DNA of 64,000 nucleotides from JAPPLB01 sp965218555 (GTDB lineage Bacteria; Acidobacteriota; Terriglobia; Bryobacterales; UBA6623). Positions 50,192 through 59,935 of this stretch are shown here, piece by piece. Under the pieces are notes generated by a model that searched no databases, was not told the origin of the DNA, and was given only the letters and a program-made list of their open reading frames with translations. The stretch's first letter is position 1; each line of letters begins with the position of its first letter. Location of the stretch: assembly GCA_965218555.1 (NCBI GenBank), contig OZ244625.1, positions 2,604,001 to 2,668,000 on the forward strand, given 5' to 3'. Made by a program: the position numbers and the translations under genes.

Positions 50192-51601
50192 ATGACGGAG
50201 CCTGGAAAAGTAGGAGACCTGCCGGGGACGAGGCGCGATTTGCTGCGGCTGGGCGGACTCGGTCTTCTCGGCGCCTCGATTGACGGGGTGTGGCCGCTGC
50301 AAGTATCCGCCAAACAAACCGGCGCCAAGGTGCATCCGCGCGGGACGGCCCGGAACGTTCTCTTCTACGAGATGTCGGGCGCGATCAGCCACGTCGAGTC
50401 ATACGATTTCAAGGAAAACGCTGGGACACCCAAGGACCTCGAGATGACACAGTTGGCGCCGGACCTGCATATGTCGCAGCTCCTGCTGCCGAAGATGTCG
50501 CAGCACATGGACAAAATCGCCGTCGTGCGATCGATGAAGAGCCATGAAGAGGTTCACTTCCGGGCGCAGTATTACTTGCAGACCGGACGCCAGATGAACT
50601 TGGCGTTTGCGCGCGAGATCCCCGCGATCGGCTCGGTGATCGCGGCGGAGTTGGAAGAGCGGCGGCGTCCGACCGATACCTTCCCCACGTACATGTCGTT
50701 CAACTTGGAGAAAGGTGCGCCCGGGGCTCTGTCGACGGGGTTCCTTCCGGCGCGGTTCTCGGTGGTTGACGTCAATACCGAGGCGGCGACGGACTCACCC
50801 TCGTTCGATCAGAAGATGGTGGAACTGCTCGAAGAGCGTTGGGCGCTTTTGAGCCAGTTGCGCGATGTCGGGCACAAGCGGCTTTCCGGCTTCGGGAGGA
50901 AGATGTCGAGCTACGACGACTTCTATAGCGCAGCGTACAGCTTGCTTTCGGATGAGCGCTGGCCGGCGGCGTTTCGCATCACCGATGAAGACAAGGAGCG
51001 CTACGGAACGCACCGGGCGGGGATCTCTTCGATCCTGGCGCGGAACGTGTTGGCGCAGGATGCCGGAACGCACTACATCCATATCTGCCATCCCGGTTGG
51101 GACCACCACACGTACATCTGGGATCATTCGAAGGGCTCGAATCACTACAAGCTCTGCGCCGAGTACGATCAGGCGTTCTCGGCGTTGCTCGAGGATCTCG
51201 CGACGATTCCTTCGAAGACCAATCCGGAGAAGACCCTTCTCGACGAGACGTTGGTCGTGAATATGAGCGAGTTCGGCCGGACGCCGGGCGCGCTGAACAA
51301 CATGGATGGGCGTGACCATCACAACCCGGTTTACCCGGCGCTGTTCGCGGGTGCGGGTGTGAAGGGCGGCGTGCGGCATGGGGCCTCGGATTCGGGCGGC
51401 GCGAAGTGCGCGGAGACGGGTTGGCCTCACAAGCAACAGCCTCGCAACGAGAACGTTCTGGCGACGATGTATTCGGCGCTGGGGATTGACTGGTCCAGGC
51501 AGATCCGCAATACTCCTTCGGGGCGTCCGTATGTGTACGTCGATCCGCTGGGCGCGAACGGCTACATCCCGACGGATGAGATTTCTGAAATCTACGGTTA
51601 G
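50192..51601 (+). CDS. DUF1501 family protein
   Basis: A 469-residue protein with a Tat-like N-terminus (TRRDLLRLGGLGLLGASIDG). The DUF1501 domain (sulfatase/alkaline-phosphatase-related fold) covers the rest: NVLFYEMSGAISHVESYDFK, AVVRSMKSHEEVHFRAQYYL, YIHICHPGWDHHTYIWDHSK, VNMSEFGRTPGALNNMDGRDHH and the terminal YSALGIDWSRQIRNTPSGRP. Together with the upstream DUF1549/1553 gene it forms the standard gene pair. It is secreted, probably periplasmic. The enzymatic activity is not established. The downstream FGE-like gene overlaps its 3' end. Confidence 0.88.
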   Translation: MTEPGKVGDLPGTRRDLLRLGGLGLLGASIDGVWPLQVSAKQTGAKVHPRGTARNVLFYEMSGAISHVESYDFKENAGTPKDLEMTQLAPDLHMSQLLLPKMSQHMDKIAVVRSMKSHEEVHFRAQYYLQTGRQMNLAFAREIPAIGSVIAAELEERRRPTDTFPTYMSFNLEKGAPGALSTGFLPARFSVVDVNTEAATDSPSFDQKMVELLEERWALLSQLRDVGHKRLSGFGRKMSSYDDFYSAAYSLLSDERWPAAFRITDEDKERYGTHRAGISSILARNVLAQDAGTHYIHICHPGWDHHTYIWDHSKGSNHYKLCAEYDQAFSALLEDLATIPSKTNPEKTLLDETLVVNMSEFGRTPGALNNMDGRDHHNPVYPALFAGAGVKGGVRHGASDSGGAKCAETGWPHKQQPRNENVLATMYSALGIDWSRQIRNTPSGRPYVYVDPLGANGYIPTDEISEIYG

Positions 51602-52472
51602 CTCTTGCGCGAGTCGGCTTCGTTCTGAGCAATCTCCCGTTGATGTATCTGCCTGCAAAGTAAACCGGTACCGCCTGCCGGGGCGCGCGCGCCGCTTCCT
51701 TGGGCTGTCCTGTCTGCTGTTCGGGGTCGCGCTGCTGTCACTGCGCGCCGCCGAGCCGGGGATGGTTTTTGTCCCCGGTGGGGAGTTTCTGCGAGGACGT
51801 TCCCATCCTCTTCCCGATGACGACTTGAAGTGGCGTCCTACGCTTCTCAAGGACGATCGGCCGGCGAAGAGAATCCATGTCGATCCGTTCTACCTCGATG
51901 AGCACGAGGTGACGAACGAGGCGTATCTGCGGTTTCTCGAGGCGACGGGGCGGGAACGGCCGTTCCATTGGGTGGACGGCGAGTTCGCGGCGGGCGAGGA
52001 GAAACATCCGGTTGTGAACGTGAACTGGTATGAGGCGACGGCCTACTGCGAATCGTTGGGGAAGCGCCTTCCGACGGAGGCCGAATGGGAGCGGGCGGCG
52101 CGCGGGATGGCCGAGGGAGCCAAGTTTCCCTGGGGGGAGGAGGAGCCGACCAAGGGCGAGCAAGCGCATTTCAATGTGCTCGACGGCACGCGCGTCGTCT
52201 GCCGGTTTCCGAAGAACACGTTCGGGCTGTGTGACATGGCGGGGAATGTGTGGGAGTGGTGCTTTGACCGCTATGAGCGGCTCTACTACGAGCGGTCTCC
52301 CGAGAAGAACCCGCGCGGGCCGGATGAGGGGATGTACCGCATGCTGCGCGGTGGGTCCTGGGCCGATGCGGCGAAGTATTTGACTTGCGCCTATCGAAGT
52401 TACGCGCGGCCTCGGGAGCAGAGCCCGAATATTGGCTTTCGGTGCGCCAGAAGTTTCTCGCAAAGACGCTGA
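51576..52472 (+). CDS. Secreted FGE-sulfatase (SUMF1) domain protein without catalytic cysteines
   Basis: A 298-residue protein; the ATG at 51576 overlaps the DUF1501 gene by 26 bp and precedes a hydrophobic signal-like segment (~residues 38-55). The C-type-lectin-like FGE fold is clear: MVFVPGGEFLRGRSH, YLDEHEVTNEAYLRFLEA, PVVNVNWYEATAYCESLGKR, LPTEAEWERAARG, GLCDMAGNVWEWC, MLRGGSWADAAKYLTCAYRS and NIGFRCAR. True formylglycine-generating enzymes have two Cys just after GGS; here the segment is GGSWADAAKYL, so sulfatase activation is unlikely. It probably acts as a binding or structural partner of the DUF1501/DUF1553 pair. Confidence 0.8.
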   Translation: MRFLKSTVSSCASRLRSEQSPVDVSACKVNRYRLPGRARRFLGLSCLLFGVALLSLRAAEPGMVFVPGGEFLRGRSHPLPDDDLKWRPTLLKDDRPAKRIHVDPFYLDEHEVTNEAYLRFLEATGRERPFHWVDGEFAAGEEKHPVVNVNWYEATAYCESLGKRLPTEAEWERAARGMAEGAKFPWGEEEPTKGEQAHFNVLDGTRVVCRFPKNTFGLCDMAGNVWEWCFDRYERLYYERSPEKNPRGPDEGMYRMLRGGSWADAAKYLTCAYRSYARPREQSPNIGFRCARSFSQRR

Positions 52473-52665
52473 CGACGGCCAGGCTCGCTGAGAAAGACCG
52501 CCTGTTCTTTGTGGCGCATGGCTGGGCTTTTGCCAGGCCAGTTCAGAAATGTCCCCTTTGGAGTGAGAGTCTACGTCGGGGGTAATTGCTGCCCCATAGG
52601 CTGGCGATCCACCGGGGCGGGCCGGAGGGAGACAATCCTCTTACTCCTGCCCTGCTGCTGCACGT

Positions 52666-53487
52666 CTATTGCGCCACCATCCGACATACCCCTTGAAAGC
52701 AGGTAAGCAGCCAGATCGCTTTGAAACTATTCTGCTCAGTCGCATAATTGACGGATTCACCGTGCAGCACTTGGTGCCGATTGAGTGCGTCGAACAAATC
52801 ATCCCTTTCCGATTCGTTGGCCCATAATGGGTTATTTTTACCCGGCTCCCTCGGCTCCAGCAGGGTCAACATCGTGGCAACATATTGGAGTTGAGGATCA
52901 TTCTTGCAGTCTTGCAACGTAGATTTCAGCTTTTTCTTCTGGAAGAAGTTTTCACGAAACTGATCCCGCCAAATTCCATCGGCCTGAGAAAGGAAAACTG
53001 GAACTGACAGTGTATATTTTCCTGCTCTGTGGGCCTCGAATGCATCATGGAGGATTTGACTGCGAGGAGGATACGACTTGGATAGTTCACTCTCTATTGA
53101 ATCTATCCGCTTCCTAAAATGAGAGCTAATGGGATCTTTTTTCTCGCTACCGCCATTCTCCCCTAATGAGTCCGTAAAGAGCTGAAGTTGCTCTATAGGT
53201 GTGTCTGGACTCAAGAACCACCCGCGAGCACTCAGCCTTTCCAAGCACTCTTGTTGTTGTTTACTCAATGCCCCAAGCAGAAGCACGATCGACTTGATCT
53301 TCTTGCTGATCTCTGCTGCTACCTCCCTGCTGGTACTTGTTGGGCCTTGCTGAAGCCACAGCGCAGTCAGCCGCTGAAGATCTCGTTTGTGTCGACTTAA
53401 ACATTCGTCATTTTCCTCCGGACTCGGTCCCGACGCATCAATCGTAAGGTGGTGTCGAGTAGATCTCATTTCTTCAATTTCGCACAT
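52666..53487 (-). CDS. Unknown gene, lower GC, possible defence or accessory gene
   Basis: A ~273-residue protein; the start at MCEIEEMRSTRHH is a choice among several (ATG at 53469 is also possible, and upstream extension to 53667 looks non-coding). It is mostly helical: KRDLQRLTALWLQQGPTSTS, AEISKKIKSIVLLLGALSKQ, GKYTLSVPVFLSQADGIWRD, and a C-terminal block DLFDALNRHQVLHGESVNYA followed by NSFKAIWLLTCF. The RHxVLHG..xYxTExNSxKAI ending recurs in uncharacterised accessory proteins of abortive-infection flavour (recollection, not verified). Base composition is more AT-rich than its neighbours, and it sits divergent to a HigBA module, suggesting acquisition. Function unknown. Confidence 0.6.
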   Translation of the reverse strand: MCEIEEMRSTRHHLTIDASGPSPEENDECLSRHKRDLQRLTALWLQQGPTSTSREVAAEISKKIKSIVLLLGALSKQQQECLERLSARGWFLSPDTPIEQLQLFTDSLGENGGSEKKDPISSHFRKRIDSIESELSKSYPPRSQILHDAFEAHRAGKYTLSVPVFLSQADGIWRDQFRENFFQKKKLKSTLQDCKNDPQLQYVATMLTLLEPREPGKNNPLWANESERDDLFDALNRHQVLHGESVNYATEQNSFKAIWLLTCFQGVCRMVAQ

Positions 53488-53757
53488 GGCGGAGAAAGCG
53501 GAAGGCACACCATCTGTGGGGTTTCCTGAGACCGCTAAGCATACCAGGCGACGACCCTTAACGTTGTTTTGCACGGTTGCTATCGTTATCCCGTGCCTCT
53601 TCTCCGGCGCATTTTTGCGACCTCCTGTGGGCCATATCCCCCCGGTGATCTGTCTCGTTTCTGCCAAGGGTGGCCCGCCCCCCTCTGTCCTATTGCCGCA
53701 TTCAAAGGGTCACGTCGGGGTAAAAAGATTTGCAACAAAGCGTTCCTCTGCGGCATA

Positions 53758-54039
53758 CTGTGTTGCATCAGGTGCGCGCACAAAGGACTGCATCGTCTAG
53801 CCGAACAGGACGATGCCCGACTCGTGCCGCAACCCCTGATCCGCCGTATCCGTCGCATCTTGACGGAACTGGCGGCGGCGCAATCGGCCCGAGACATGGA
53901 ACTGCCCGGCTACCGGCTGCATCCGCTGAAGGGAGACCGACGCGGGCAATGGAGCGTGCACGTCTCGGGCAACTGGCGCATGGTCTTCCGCTTTGTCGAT
54001 GGCGAGGCGGTGGACATGGACCTGATCGATTACCACTGA
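53758..54039 (+). CDS. higB: HigB/RelE-type toxin (start codon uncertain)
   Basis: The ~93-residue protein matches HigB: AHKGLHRLAEQDDARLVPQP, IRRIRRILTELAAAQSARDM, ELPGYRLHPLKGDRRGQWSV and HVSGNWRMVFRFVDGEAVDM, ending LIDYH. HigB-type toxins are ribosome-dependent mRNA interferases. Alignment with family N-termini (I.SF.HKGL) puts the start at bases 53755-53767, but only ATA, CTG, TGT and ATC codons are available in frame, with no ATG. A CTG at 53758 is used here. Either an unusual start is used or the start codon has been lost, which would silence the toxin. higA follows 15 bp downstream. Confidence 0.7.
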   Translation: MCCIRCAHKGLHRLAEQDDARLVPQPLIRRIRRILTELAAAQSARDMELPGYRLHPLKGDRRGQWSVHVSGNWRMVFRFVDGEAVDMDLIDYH

Positions 54040-54054
54040 CTGACGGAGCTACCA

Positions 54055-54309
54055 ATGGTGAATCCGACACATCCCGGCGAAAGCATCCGCAACTGCATCG
54101 ATGAATCCGGCTGGACGGTAACGGAGTGCGCCGCTCGGCTTGGCGTTACCCGCAACAACCTGTCTCGGTTGCTGAACGGACGGATTGGGATATCGGCGCG
54201 GGTAGCACTGGGACTGGAAGCCGTCGGCTGGAGCAACGCGGAATTCTGGATGCGCCTGCAAGCCAACTACGACTTGGCGCAAGAACGCCGCAAGCAGGCG
54301 GCCGCGTGA
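54055..54309 (+). CDS. higA: HigA family antitoxin (XRE helix-turn-helix)
   Basis: An 84-residue protein MVNPTHPGESIRNCIDESGW then TVTECAARLGVTRNNLSRLL and NGRIGISARVALGLEAVGWS. This has the HigA hallmarks NPxHPGE..., a Cro/C1-type helix-turn-helix (~20-45) and the closing WMRLQANYDLAQ. It neutralises HigB and represses the operon. The order is toxin first, as in canonical higBA. It appears intact. Confidence 0.9.
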   Translation: MVNPTHPGESIRNCIDESGWTVTECAARLGVTRNNLSRLLNGRIGISARVALGLEAVGWSNAEFWMRLQANYDLAQERRKQAAA

Positions 54310-54430
54310 ATGTCAATTGAACCAGATCTGCGGAGTCGCAAAAGGGTCCCGTATCAAGGTCGTCGATGTTTTGCGTTCACGTCTTCAAGGCGTGACAAGC
54401 GGCCTTGTTCACGCCAAGGGCGATCACGAA

Positions 54431-55498
54431 CTAGCCGGCGGGCACCGTAAGCACGAGCATTCGCTTGGGAGCTTTGCCTTTGGGAAGCTGGATTCGCGTC
54501 CGCTCCTTCTTGGCAGCCCGGTCGATGACAGAGATCGTATCGTCGGCGGTGTTGGCGGTGTAGACGGTCTGCCCATCGGGAGTCATGGTCAACCAGAGAG
54601 GGCTGTTGCCTGTCTTGATCTTCGCGATTTCGACAGGGGGGTCTTGTGTGACGTCGAAGGCGTGAACGAAGCCGTGATTGATGTTGGTGGACCAAACCTC
54701 TTTGCCGTCGGGTGAGACGCCGATTCCGTGAGCACGGCTTGGAGTAGCCCGTTCCTCGCGAGTGAGTGTGTATTCTGCCGTCTGGATGACCTTGCGCTTG
54801 GCCGTGTCGATGACGAGGAATCCCATCAGGTTGTCCGTGTTGACGAAGAGGCGCGAACCGTCGGGGCTGATCGCCGTAGGGCGGGGCGTGTTACCGGTCG
54901 GAATCATGTCGACGATGCTCCGTGTGGCGGTATCGACGACGTAGATCTTTTTGTTGAGGCTGACGGGCCGGCCCCGCGCCCGTTGCGCTTCGATACTCAG
55001 TGTCCCCCGGTCATGCGGGACGAGATACATGTACTTGTCGTCAGGCGATACCACGGTGTTGTGCGGCGTGCCGTCGGTGGGGATGCGGGTAGTGATCTTT
55101 TCTTTCCGGGTGTCGAAGACCTCGTAGCGCCCGTCACCCATCGCCGGCACGTAGACATAACGGCCGTCGGAGGTGCATTCGATTTCGTTGGGCCGTTTGC
55201 CGAAGAAGTCGTATTTCTTGACCAGCACGTCTTTGACCGGGTCGACGACCGCCAGGCCGTCGTCGCCTTCGGTGGCGACATAGAGTGGGAACTGGGACTT
55301 GGGTGTTGCGATGCCGTGGGGCAGTTCGCCGACCTCGACGGAGGTCAGGATCTCGTTCGTCGCGACATCGATCACGGTAACGTCGTTCGAGTTGCTGCTG
55401 AGCACGTAGAGCTTCTGGCGGGTCTGGCCATTCGGGACGGCTGAACAAGCCGCCGCCAGCACAAGCAGCAGTGTGATGACTGAGCAACGTTTGAGCAT
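54431..55498 (-). CDS. Lipoprotein with YVTN-type seven-bladed propeller
   Basis: A 355-residue protein; the ATG at 55498 opens a lipoprotein signal (VITLLLVLAAACSAV, Cys18). Repeats of ~40-45 residues carry the YVTN/surface-layer propeller motif: LYVLSSNSNDVTVIDVATNE, PLYVATEGDDGLAVVDPVKD, YVYVPAMGDGRYEVFDTRKE, MYLVPHDRG..., IYVVDTATRSIVDMIPTGNT and TVYTANTADDTISVIDRAAK. Such propellers bind proteins, haem enzymes or cell-surface ligands. It follows the Rieske gene by 28 bp in the same operon, so it may cooperate with the iron-sulfur protein in a periplasmic redox chain (inference). Confidence 0.85.
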   Translation of the reverse strand: MLKRCSVITLLLVLAAACSAVPNGQTRQKLYVLSSNSNDVTVIDVATNEILTSVEVGELPHGIATPKSQFPLYVATEGDDGLAVVDPVKDVLVKKYDFFGKRPNEIECTSDGRYVYVPAMGDGRYEVFDTRKEKITTRIPTDGTPHNTVVSPDDKYMYLVPHDRGTLSIEAQRARGRPVSLNKKIYVVDTATRSIVDMIPTGNTPRPTAISPDGSRLFVNTDNLMGFLVIDTAKRKVIQTAEYTLTREERATPSRAHGIGVSPDGKEVWSTNINHGFVHAFDVTQDPPVEIAKIKTGNSPLWLTMTPDGQTVYTANTADDTISVIDRAAKKERTRIQLPKGKAPKRMLVLTVPAG

Positions 55499-55526
55499 GT
55501 CCGACTCTCCGTGAGACGGGGCGCCG

Positions 55527-56075
55527 CTAGAGCACGGCGGCTGCCTCGACCTCCTGTATCTCGACGACATCATCGCGCATTTGGAAGCGAAAGCGAAACA
55601 GGCCGCGTTCCGCGGGGCCTTCAAGCAGCGCACCCTCCATTTGCGGATCGAAGACGCTGAAATGGCATGGGCAGACCAGCAGGGGATGATCAGGGCGGGC
55701 GCTCTGCTTGAGCCGGACGTGATGCAGGTCCTCGACAAGCTGGACGTAGCAAAGTTCGTGAGGACAATGCAGGCACAGTGCTCGCAGACTCTCCGGCCCG
55801 GGCTTCCCGCTTGCCTGCACCAGGATACCTTTGAGGAGGCGCTCGGCGGAGGGCTCGCCGTGCGCGGCGGGCTTGACCACCCACGCCGAAAACGGATGAG
55901 GCCGCCAGAGTTGGAGATCGCCGACCGTTATCGAGACGGGCTCTTTGAGACGAAGGTACGCCGCGCCGGGCGGCGGGGCGGTTGCGAGAAGGCCTTGCGC
56001 GCCCAAAGCGGTCAGGCAGGCTTGGAGCCAAGTCCGGCGGACAACCCGGCTTGTCGCAGGCGGCTCAGGCGTCAT
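55527..56075 (-). CDS. Rieske [2Fe-2S] protein
   Basis: A 182-residue protein with an RR-containing N-terminus (SRVVRRTWLQACLTALGAQG) that may act as a Tat signal or anchor. The cluster ligands are C104-P-H106 and C135-P-C-H138, fitting CxH...CxxH with an extra Cys, followed by HFSVFDPQMEGALLEGPAER. This is the fold of QcrA-like and related small Rieske proteins. A one-electron role in a periplasmic electron-transfer chain is expected; no cytochrome b is nearby. It heads an operon with the YVTN lipoprotein and is divergent from a MOSC gene. Confidence 0.85.
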   Translation of the reverse strand: MTPEPPATSRVVRRTWLQACLTALGAQGLLATAPPPGAAYLRLKEPVSITVGDLQLWRPHPFSAWVVKPAAHGEPSAERLLKGILVQASGKPGPESLRALCLHCPHELCYVQLVEDLHHVRLKQSARPDHPLLVCPCHFSVFDPQMEGALLEGPAERGLFRFRFQMRDDVVEIQEVEAAAVL

Positions 56076-56175
56076 GGTGCGGACACGATCACTCGCTTCA
56101 GTAGGCTGATTCTACCGCACAGCCGGCTCAGGAACCGGACGCGCGGAGCCCTACAATGAGCTTCCGGCAGCAGAC

Positions 56176-56964
56176 ATGAACCCGCACCTCGCACGCATTC
56201 GAATCTTTCCCTTCAAGTCACTCGACGGCCACGACGTCGCCGAAGCCGCCGTATTGCGGTCGGGGGCGTTGGCGCATGACCGGGAATACCGCTTTCTCGA
56301 CGAAGAAGGCTCGGTGATCAATGGCAAGCGCGCCGGCGAGCGGATCATGCGGATTCGTTCCGTATTCGACTTCGGCTTCGGTCAGGTGACGCTCACCGAT
56401 CAACAGGACTCCGCCACGTTCTTCCCTCACCGCGAGCATGAGCCGATCGAGTCATGGGTCGGTGAACGGATGGGATTTCCGGTCCGCTTGCAGCACGACG
56501 CGGACGGCGGCTTCCCGGATGACACCGCTGCGCCGGGCCCCACGATCGTCAGCACGGCGTCGCTGAAAACGGTCGCCTCTTGGTTCGGCTTCACCCTGGA
56601 GGAGACCCGCCGCCGCTTTCGTGCGAACCTCGAAGTCGACGGCGTGCCGGCGTTCTGGGAAGACCGGCTGTACGGACCCGGGGATGAGGACGGGCGGTTC
56701 CGGATCGGCGACGTCCTGGTCGAAGGGGTCACTCCCTGCCAAAGATGCGCCGTGCCGGGGCGGAATCCGGAAGACGGCAGCGACACGCCGGTCAATTTCG
56801 TGAAGACGTTTGCCGAGAAACGCCGTGAGACTCTACCCGCCTGGGCCGAGCCGAGCCGCTTCGACCACTATTACCGGCTCACGGTCAATACTCGCATCCC
56901 CGGCTCCGAAGCCGGCAAGGTGCTCGAAGTCGGCGACAGGATCGATATCGTCCGTCAGCCTTAA
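56176..56964 (+). CDS. MOSC domain protein
   Basis: A 262-residue protein with an N-terminal beta-barrel (RIRIFPFKSLDGHDVAEAAV, REYRFLDEEGS) and the MOSC domain from ~115 containing RFRANLEVDGVPAFWEDRLY and the sulfur-carrying Cys region LVEGVTPCQRCAVPGRNPED. MOSC proteins handle the sulfur and molybdenum cofactor, for example in mARC-type N-hydroxylated substrate reduction. It is cytoplasmic. It is transcribed divergently from the Rieske gene and meets the DSD1 gene tail-to-tail, sharing stop codon bases (TTAA at 56961-56964). Confidence 0.85.
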   Translation: MNPHLARIRIFPFKSLDGHDVAEAAVLRSGALAHDREYRFLDEEGSVINGKRAGERIMRIRSVFDFGFGQVTLTDQQDSATFFPHREHEPIESWVGERMGFPVRLQHDADGGFPDDTAAPGPTIVSTASLKTVASWFGFTLEETRRRFRANLEVDGVPAFWEDRLYGPGDEDGRFRIGDVLVEGVTPCQRCAVPGRNPEDGSDTPVNFVKTFAEKRRETLPAWAEPSRFDHYYRLTVNTRIPGSEAGKVLEVGDRIDIVRQP

Positions 56965-58202
56965 ACGTGACCTCGTGCTCCGATCGCCCATACTTCGACG
57001 ACATTGTCTCCGCGGACGCAATAGGCACGGTCGTAGAGGTTCACATTGGGGTCGCAGTGAGGCACGACCAGGCGGAACTTGTCCCCGAGTTTGACAGGGC
57101 GGCTGGGTTCGGAGATGGTAAGAATCCCGTGTTCGTCGCCACCGAAACGATACTCCACGCCCGTGATCCCGAGAATCTCCGGCCCGAACTTGCGGTCGGT
57201 GGCAAACGCCTTGAGACCCGAGTCAAGTGTCGCCCGGTCGTCGTAGTTTTTGCTGATGACCGTGGCGAGAACGGTCAGTGACGGCTTGAAGTCGTTGTAG
57301 ACCGAGCTGCCCTTGCCGCCGATGCGGCGATAGTCGACGTCCATGAATACATAGGAACCCGCCTGCAACTCCGTCATGCCCTTCAGGCCGGAATCAATGT
57401 TGTACGTGCCGGTGCTCGCGCCTGACATGATCTCGACCGGTAAACCGTTCCTCCGCATCTTCTCGAACGTCACGAGCGGCGGCGCCATCACGGTCTCGGA
57501 ATGCTCCTTCCGTTCCCGGAATCCGTTGACATGCGACGATCTCCCTGAATAGCAATGAACGCCCCGCAGCTTCAGCCTAGGCAGATTGTCCACCTGTTGG
57601 GCCAGCTTCATCGCCGGCTCGCCGGGCTGAACGCCGGTGCGGCGCCCGACGGGGTCGATGTCGATCATGATGTTCAGATCGACCTTTGCGGCGGCCGCGG
57701 CTTCGCTGAGTCGCTCGACGTTGCGCGCATTGTCGACAACGGCCATGGTGTCGGAATGCTTGGCCGTCATCCGAACCAGCCGCGCAATCTTGTTCAGCCC
57801 GACTGATTCCGACGTAATCAGAATGCCGGGGACGCCGGCGTCGGCCATTCGTTCCGCTTCACTGATCGTGGCCGAGCAGAGCCCCAGGGCGCCAGCCTTG
57901 ATCTGACGATGCGCAATCTCGGGACACTTGTGCGTCTTGCCGTGAGGCCGCAGGTTGATCCCCGCCGCCTTGGCGTGTTTCGCCAACTTGGCGATATTCG
58001 CCTCGAGTCGGTCGAGGTCGATGATGAGCGACGGCGTCGGCAGGTCGTTGAGTGTAACGCCGCTGATGCTCTTCCCTTTCTTGAGCTTGGACTCGACTTC
58101 GTCCACGCTGTAGCCCCAAACCGGTTTCGCAACCAGGAAAAAGGGAGCAGCCGCCCCCACGCTCGCGCTTGCGCGGAGCCAGTCTCGTCGAGTCGTCTTC
58201 AT
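56961..58202 (-). CDS. Exported PLP-dependent D-threonine aldolase/D-serine dehydratase-like enzyme (DSD1 family)
   Basis: A 413-residue protein with a Tat signal (TTRRDWLRASASVGAAAPFF). The alanine-racemase-like PLP barrel starts LPTPSLIIDLDRLEANIAKL with the Schiff-base Lys in RPHGKTHK. Further features are PVEIMSGASTGTYNIDSGLK, MDVDYRRIGG, and a C-terminal domain whose zinc-type ligands are His/Cys in VVPHCDPNVNLYDR. Members cleave or dehydrate D-3-hydroxy amino acids; export suggests action on D-amino acids released in the periplasm. Convergent with and overlapping the MOSC gene by 4 bp. Confidence 0.85.
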   Translation of the reverse strand: MKTTRRDWLRASASVGAAAPFFLVAKPVWGYSVDEVESKLKKGKSISGVTLNDLPTPSLIIDLDRLEANIAKLAKHAKAAGINLRPHGKTHKCPEIAHRQIKAGALGLCSATISEAERMADAGVPGILITSESVGLNKIARLVRMTAKHSDTMAVVDNARNVERLSEAAAAAKVDLNIMIDIDPVGRRTGVQPGEPAMKLAQQVDNLPRLKLRGVHCYSGRSSHVNGFRERKEHSETVMAPPLVTFEKMRRNGLPVEIMSGASTGTYNIDSGLKGMTELQAGSYVFMDVDYRRIGGKGSSVYNDFKPSLTVLATVISKNYDDRATLDSGLKAFATDRKFGPEILGITGVEYRFGGDEHGILTISEPSRPVKLGDKFRLVVPHCDPNVNLYDRAYCVRGDNVVEVWAIGARGHV

Positions 58203-58270
58203 TGCGGATCAGCCTCTCAAAGCTTCATCGTAGCTTGAAACCGAGTGTCCTGACAATGGGGTTTCAACTC

Positions 58271-58301
58271 TTACAGGGCGCGAGACACCGGCTGTTATAA
58301 T
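58271..58301 (+). promoter_or_regulatory. Probable gatB promoter
   Basis: TATAAT (58296-58301) is a perfect -10; the best upstream hexamer is TTACAG (58271-58276) at 19 bp. The gatB ATG lies at 58349, giving a ~40-nt leader. Confidence 0.45.
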
Positions 58302-58348
58302 GCCGTTTCGTCGACCGGCGCGCCTCTTGGCTGGGACGTCAATTACGC

Positions 58349-59827
<1,479 letters not shown>

Positions 59828-59935
59828 CCTGAAACTTCCTCCTGATCAAGCGGCTTTGACACCGGACCGCATGTTTCCCGCTTGTATGATCCGCACGGAG
59901 CGGAGGAAAAACTAGCTCCGACCCTCTGACCCGCC

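Noticed and set aside
51576..52472. Functional formylglycine-generating enzyme
   Set aside because: The fold is present, but the Cys pair expected after GGS is absent (GGSWADAAKYL), so it is called FGE-like only.
59856..59890. TTGACA and TATGAT upstream of the GGCT-like gene as a promoter
   Set aside because: The spacer is 23 bp, far from the 16-19 bp range, so I do not call it a sigma-70 promoter.
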